In this document: piece by piece, positions 60,346 through 64,000 of the stretch | Numbering within the stretch: the first letter of the stretch is position 1 | Layout of the letters: the number at the start of each line of letters is the position of its first letter | Source of the DNA: Streptomyces fragilis | GTDB taxonomy: Bacteria > Actinomycetota > Actinomycetes > Streptomycetales > Streptomycetaceae | Assembly: GCF_003112515.1 (NCBI RefSeq) | Contig: NZ_BEVZ01000008.1 | Coordinates: 310,001 to 374,000, forward strand | Reading direction: 5' to 3' | Length of the DNA stretch: 64,000 nucleotides | The notes under the pieces: generated by a model | Seen by the model: the letters and a program-made list of their open reading frames with translations, nothing else | The model's database searches: none | What the model was told of the DNA's origin: nothing | Made by a program: the position numbers and the translations under genes

Positions 60346-62343
60346 TCAGGGCAGCAGCGCGACGGCCACGCCGGCCGGTGCGGTCTCCGTGCCGTCCGCG
60401 AGGACGGCGGTCACCCGGTAGAAGGACGTGGTGCCCCGCGGTGCCGACGGGTCGGTCCACGACACCCGGCCCCCGCCGTCCAGCGTGTGGACCAGCACGT
60501 AGGACGTGCCGTCCCAGCGGTGGACCCGGTACCCGGTGGCGTCCTCGCCGCCGTACCAGCTCAGGGAGATCTCGCCGCCGTCGTCGACCACGGTGACGTC
60601 GACCGGCGAACCGGATGCGGGCGTCTCCTCCGAGGGCCTCAGGTCGAGTTCCCGCACCTGGACGACCTTGCCCTCCCCGGTGGACCTGAAGCTGTCGTTC
60701 CAGGCGGTGTCGATCGCGCTGACCAGGAAGCAGACCTCTTCGCCGTCGGCCGCCGCCCGGTACTCGAGCTCCGAGGTGTCGGCGAAGGTGTGGTCGACGA
60801 GGTGGGCGAGGCAGACCTGACCGCCGTCGCCGTCGTCGTACAGCGAGCCCTTGTAGATGCCGTAACGGTGCAGGTCCGCCTCGGTGTTGTCGTCCCAGTC
60901 GAGGGTGAAGCCGTACTCGGTGGGGGTGACGGTGAGCCCGGTCGGGGCCGCCGGCGCGGTGAGGTCGCGGCTCTCGGGCGTGACCTGGACGGCGCCGGAG
61001 GCGGCGGACTCGGTGCCGGCGCTGTCGTACCCCTTCACCACGTAGTGGTAGGTGACGCCGCCCTCGGCGGTGTTGTCCACGCAGGTCCAGTACCGCTGGT
61101 CCCCCTCGGTCACCGGACCCTTGACCGTGCAGTCCAGCGGCTCGCCGGTGGTGTCCACGGTCACCGAGGTGGAGCGGTAGACGTGGAACCCGGCGTAGGA
61201 GCCCCCGTCGGCGGGGACAGACCACTTCAGGGAGGCCTTCACCAGACCGGGCGTCGCGGTGAGCGACCGCGGCGCGGCCACCGGGCGGCGCACGGCCGCC
61301 GAGGCGGTGGAGAGGGGCGAGACGACGGTCCCGGTCGTGTCGACGGCGGCCACCCGGTAGGAGGCGGACACCGAACGGGCCACGGCGGTGTCGCTGTACG
61401 CCGTGGCGCCCTTGACCGTCGTCAGCGTGGTGCCGTTGCGGTACAGCTTGTAGGCGGAGGCACCGGGCACCGGGTTCCACCGCACCCCGACGGCGGTGTC
61501 CGTGGCGGTGGCGGTGACGCCGGCCGGGGTGGCGACCTTGGTCGTCGTGACGCCCTTGTCGGCGGTGCCGGCGGAGGTGTTGCCGGCCTTGTCGTAGGCG
61601 CGGACCTCGTAGTAGTAGAGCTTGCCGTCCATCGGCGGGGTGTCGGTGTACGAGGTCGCCGACGCCGTGGCGACGGCGAGCGGCTTCACCGGGTACGAGC
61701 CGCCGGAGACGCGGCGGTAGACCTGGTAGCCCGCGAGGTCCATCTCGGGGCTCCTGGTCCAGGACAGCTTGGACTTGTAGGTGCTGGTGCTGTAGGTCAG
61801 GGCCGCACCGCCGGGCGTGAGCGGCTTGACCGTGTCGACCGTCGCGGAGGTGCGCGGCGCGTACGCGAACTTGACGTCGGCGGAGCCGGTCCAGTTGACG
61901 AAGTCGATCCGCAGGGAGTGCTTGCCTTGGGGGATGGTGAGGTTGACCGTTTTGGAGACCGTGGTGGAGACGTTCTTCCAGAGGTCGACCTTGCGGACGC
62001 CGTCGAGGTAGACGCGGATGCCGTCGCGCGAGGACGCGGTGAAGGCGAACGGACCGCCGGAGCCGAAGTCGCGGGTGACGGACCAGCGGACGCCGAAGTA
62101 GTTGGAGGGCAGACCGGAAGCCGGCGCGCCCGTCCCCCAGTTCTGGTCGATGGCGCTGTCGCAGTCGGTCTTCTTCGGCGTGCCGGAGAACGAGGTGTTC
62201 GCGAAGAACTGCCGCTTGAACACCGGGGACGCACAGGTCACCGCCGCGGAGGAGGTGGAGGCGGCCACGCCGATCAGGCCACCGGTGGTGGCGAGGACCA
62301 CCGCGGTGGCGGTGGCGGCGCGTGCCGTGGAGATGCGGTTCAC
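60346..62343 (-). CDS. Secreted PA14-like plus fibronectin type III multidomain protein
   Basis: A 665-residue exported protein. Signal peptide about 1-34 (ends SSAA); a PA14-like carbohydrate-binding domain about 42-161 (FTASSRDGIRVYLDGVRKVD), then about five fibronectin type III repeats marked by LSWTRSPEMDLAGYQVYR, VRWNPVPGASAYKLYRN, LKWSVPADGGSYAGFHVYR, LDWDDNTEADLHRYGIYK and a last SLSWYGGEDATGYRVHR. No catalytic domain, so adhesion or polysaccharide binding is likely. GTG 62343 follows AGGAG. It carries the same promoter element as the FG-GAP genes. Confidence 0.88.
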   Translation of the reverse strand: MNRISTARAATATAVVLATTGGLIGVAASTSSAAVTCASPVFKRQFFANTSFSGTPKKTDCDSAIDQNWGTGAPASGLPSNYFGVRWSVTRDFGSGGPFAFTASSRDGIRVYLDGVRKVDLWKNVSTTVSKTVNLTIPQGKHSLRIDFVNWTGSADVKFAYAPRTSATVDTVKPLTPGGAALTYSTSTYKSKLSWTRSPEMDLAGYQVYRRVSGGSYPVKPLAVATASATSYTDTPPMDGKLYYYEVRAYDKAGNTSAGTADKGVTTTKVATPAGVTATATDTAVGVRWNPVPGASAYKLYRNGTTLTTVKGATAYSDTAVARSVSASYRVAAVDTTGTVVSPLSTASAAVRRPVAAPRSLTATPGLVKASLKWSVPADGGSYAGFHVYRSTSVTVDTTGEPLDCTVKGPVTEGDQRYWTCVDNTAEGGVTYHYVVKGYDSAGTESAASGAVQVTPESRDLTAPAAPTGLTVTPTEYGFTLDWDDNTEADLHRYGIYKGSLYDDGDGGQVCLAHLVDHTFADTSELEYRAAADGEEVCFLVSAIDTAWNDSFRSTGEGKVVQVRELDLRPSEETPASGSPVDVTVVDDGGEISLSWYGGEDATGYRVHRWDGTSYVLVHTLDGGGRVSWTDPSAPRGTTSFYRVTAVLADGTETAPAGVAVALLP

Positions 62344-62403
62344 GATCGGGGAACTCCTGGAGGGTCCGTGAAGAAGGCCGTTCGCGGGGTACGGCCGTGA
62401 ACC

Positions 62404-62431
62404 ATGACTCACCGGGGACGGACGAGGTTGT
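62404..62431 (-). promoter_or_regulatory. ECF-type promoter element of the PA14/FnIII gene
   Basis: Minus strand ACAACC, 16 bases, AGTCAT, about 60-88 bases upstream of the start. The hexamer is the same as that of the amidase/FG-GAP gene 50 kb away. Confidence 0.75.
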
Positions 62432-62492
62432 ACGCCGGCCCGTGCCTACTGTGTGTGATCACCGCAGATATGCGCGGGACACCCAGGGAGAC

Positions 62493-62534
62493 GTGTGAAG
62501 GCACACTGGCTATGATTCCGCTCTGTCTTCACAC
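62493..62534. promoter_or_regulatory. GTGTGAAG/CTTCACAC inverted repeat in the divergent promoter region
   Basis: Perfect 8-bp arms 26 bases apart, between the PA14/FnIII gene and the sugar-binding lipoprotein. Candidate operator for a sugar-responsive repressor; TATGAT between the arms may be a -10 box. Confidence 0.45.
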
Positions 62535-62666
62535 GAGCCGCAGAACATCGTCCCGGTCACGGCAACGGCCGATTCCCCTTCGTGCCGTTCCGCCCGTGAC
62601 GCCGTCGTCGGCCCGGATCGTGGTGGGACGCCCCGCCCTTAACCGAACGCAGAAGTGGGCTTTCGA

Positions 62667-63749
62667 ATGCGTCGTTATGCCATATCCATGGCCGCCGTCA
62701 CGCTGTCCTTCTCGCTCGCCGCGTGCGGGGGTGCTCAGGGGAAGGACGGCGACGACGCCGCTCCGTCCGACCTGAACGACATCACGATCGGTCTGCTGAT
62801 GCCGGAGAAGAAGATCTCCCGGTACGAGGCCTTCGACTTCCCGATCTTCAAGGACAAGGTCGAAGAGCTCACCGACGGCCAGGGCGTGGTCCGCTACGCC
62901 AACGCCGACGGCGACCAGGACACGCAGAACCGGCAGATGCGCTCGATGGTCGACGCCAAGGTCGACGTGATCGTCGTGGACGCGGTGGACGCGGCGGCGG
63001 TGGCCCCCGAGGTCAAGTACGCCAAGGAGGCGGGCGTCCCGGTCATCGCCTACGACCGCCTGGCCGAGGGTCCGGTCGACGCGTACGTGTCGTTCAACAA
63101 CACGGTGGTCGGCGAGGTCCAGGGCCGGTCCCTGGCCGAGGCCGTCCCCGGTGGCAGCATCGTGATGATCAACGGCTCGCCCACCGACCCCAACGCCAAG
63201 ATGTTCCGGGACGGCGCACGGATCGAGCTGAACGGCCAGTCCGTCAAGGAGTACGACACCGAGGGGTGGGACCCGGAGAAGGCCAAGAAGCACATGAAGG
63301 ACGCGATCGAGGCACTGGGCGTGTCCAAGATCGACGGCGTGCTCTCCGCCAACGACGGCATGGCCGGCGGCGTGGTCGAGGCTCTCAAGGAGGCGGGTGT
63401 CACCGACATGCCGCCCATCACCGGCCAGGACGCGGACATCGAGGCCGTCCGGCGCATCGTCACCGGTGAGCAGTACATGACGGTCTACAAGCCGTACCCG
63501 AACGAGGCCGAGGCCGCCGCGGAGATGGCCGTCGCCAAGGTCCGCAGCCACGACATCCAGTTCGACGCGCTGACCCGTGACTCGGTGGACAGCCCGACCA
63601 AGAAGGACATTCCGGCGGCGCTCGTCCCCGTGATCGAACTGACCCGGGACAACATCAAGGACACCGTCGTCGCCGACGGCATCCACAAGGTCGACGACAT
63701 CTGCGTGGCTGAAATTCGCGAGGCCTGCAAGGCCGCCAAGCTGCTCTGA
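62667..63749 (+). CDS. Sugar ABC transporter substrate-binding lipoprotein (XylF/RbsB type)
   Basis: A 360-residue lipoprotein with lipobox SLAAC (Cys20). The type I periplasmic-binding fold shows in IGLLMPEKKISRYEAFD, VDVIVVDAVD, VPVIAYDRL and ITGQDADIEAVRRI, closest to D-xylose-binding XylF. It would bind a pentose at the membrane surface. Unusually no ATPase or permease gene follows; the next gene is of another kind. ATG 62667 is used; an in-frame GTG at 62655 is possible. Confidence 0.9.
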   Translation: MRRYAISMAAVTLSFSLAACGGAQGKDGDDAAPSDLNDITIGLLMPEKKISRYEAFDFPIFKDKVEELTDGQGVVRYANADGDQDTQNRQMRSMVDAKVDVIVVDAVDAAAVAPEVKYAKEAGVPVIAYDRLAEGPVDAYVSFNNTVVGEVQGRSLAEAVPGGSIVMINGSPTDPNAKMFRDGARIELNGQSVKEYDTEGWDPEKAKKHMKDAIEALGVSKIDGVLSANDGMAGGVVEALKEAGVTDMPPITGQDADIEAVRRIVTGEQYMTVYKPYPNEAEAAAEMAVAKVRSHDIQFDALTRDSVDSPTKKDIPAALVPVIELTRDNIKDTVVADGIHKVDDICVAEIREACKAAKLL

Positions 63750-63765
63750 CGTCCTGACGCACCGG

Positions 63766-63791
63766 CCGGCCCCGAGCCCCCTCGGGGCCGG
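63766..63791 (+). terminator. Terminator of the sugar-binding lipoprotein gene
   Basis: CCGGCCCCGAG, CCCC, CTCGGGGCCGG: perfect 11-bp stem 17 bases after the stop, confirming that the gene is monocistronic. Confidence 0.85.
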
Positions 63792-63869
63792 TGGCGTATT
63801 GCGGCGCGGGTCCGCGGCCACGCATAGTGGCGCTGCGAACAGGCGGCGCTACCGGGGGTGGAGAACTGA

Positions 63870-64000
63870 ATGTCCGGTGAGGCTGCCGCGGTCCGTGCGG
63901 CCCAGGAGCATCCGCACGGTCCCGAGCGCCTGTGCGAGGAGGGCGACCGGGTGTACGCCCGTGCCGTCCGGCGGGGGCGGGTGCCGCGCCGCGATTCCGA
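63870..64000 (+). CDS. N-terminus of a protein, probably a LuxR-type HTH regulator (truncated by window edge)
   Basis: Only 43 codons are visible from ATG 63870. MSGEAAAVRAAQEHPHGPER followed by LCEEGDRVYARAVRRGRV resembles, from memory, the start of Streptomyces LuxR-family HTH proteins. The remainder is outside the window, so the call is tentative. A GGGGGTGGAG stretch is the ribosome site. Confidence 0.5.
   Translation, partial: MSGEAAAVRAAQEHPHGPERLCEEGDRVYARAVRRGRVPRRDS

Overview
The window is chromosomal DNA of a Streptomyces-type actinomycete. Support: GC content is very high with strong third-position GC bias, GTG/TTG starts are frequent, the heat-shock operon is dnaK-grpE-dnaJ-hspR with HspR (HAIR) inverted repeats upstream, two paralogous 67-aa cold-shock proteins are present, and the family-10 xylanase closely matches the remembered sequence of Streptomyces lividans XlnA. 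No database search was run; names come from recognised motifs.

Layout. 1-4.5 kb: end of a SpoIIE-type phosphatase, a membrane protein, a repeat field and a GH13 alpha-glucosidase. 4.5-8 kb: a molybdate operon (HTH/Mop regulator, modA, modB, modC; minus strand) with each junction a 4-bp GTGA overlap. 8-9.4 kb: NmrA-like oxidoreductase and cold-shock gene 1. 9.7-15.7 kb: three secreted seven-bladed FG-GAP beta-propeller genes, one fused to a peptidoglycan amidase. 15.9-16.6 kb: two adjacent broken membrane-protein genes. 16.8-25 kb: MarR regulator, two SpoIIE phosphatases, a Ser/Thr kinase and a PAP2 phosphatase. 25-33.5 kb: hydrolase/WYL regulator pair, FG-GAP lipoprotein, MFS/LysR pair, NfeD/band-7 pair and a MerR-like regulator. 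34-40 kb: cold-shock gene 2, SUKH immunity-like protein, xylanase, HigB-HigA toxin-antitoxin pair and tRNA-Gly(CCC), with two degenerate partial copies of the tRNA 3' end upstream. 40.2-42.7 kb: zinc-ribbon protein, dcd, phosphoribosyltransferase, Yip1 protein. 42.9-53.3 kb: a tandem array of six paralogous secreted FG-GAP propellers plus a C-terminal remnant of a seventh. 53.3-64 kb: Fe-S oxidoreductase, dnaK operon, a PA14/fibronectin-III secreted protein, an orphan sugar-binding lipoprotein and the start of a further gene.

The most striking signal is that the FG-GAP genes appear to be one regulon. Upstream of the amidase-propeller gene, the two-gene FG-GAP unit, all six array genes and the distant PA14/FnIII gene I find the same bipartite element on the coding strand: RCAACC (ACAACC in eight of nine), exactly 16 bases, then a hexamer with TC at positions 3-4 (usually GTC). 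This has the geometry of an ECF sigma-factor promoter. One array member (48136-49605) carries a single in-frame amber codon after its signal peptide.

A second theme is short tandem GC-rich repeats. Some begin at gene stop codons (near 21390, 27020); others lie inside coding regions as low-complexity extensions (modC, alpha-glucosidase, hydrolase, phosphatase, MerR-like protein). Terminator-like perfect hairpins separate many transcription units.
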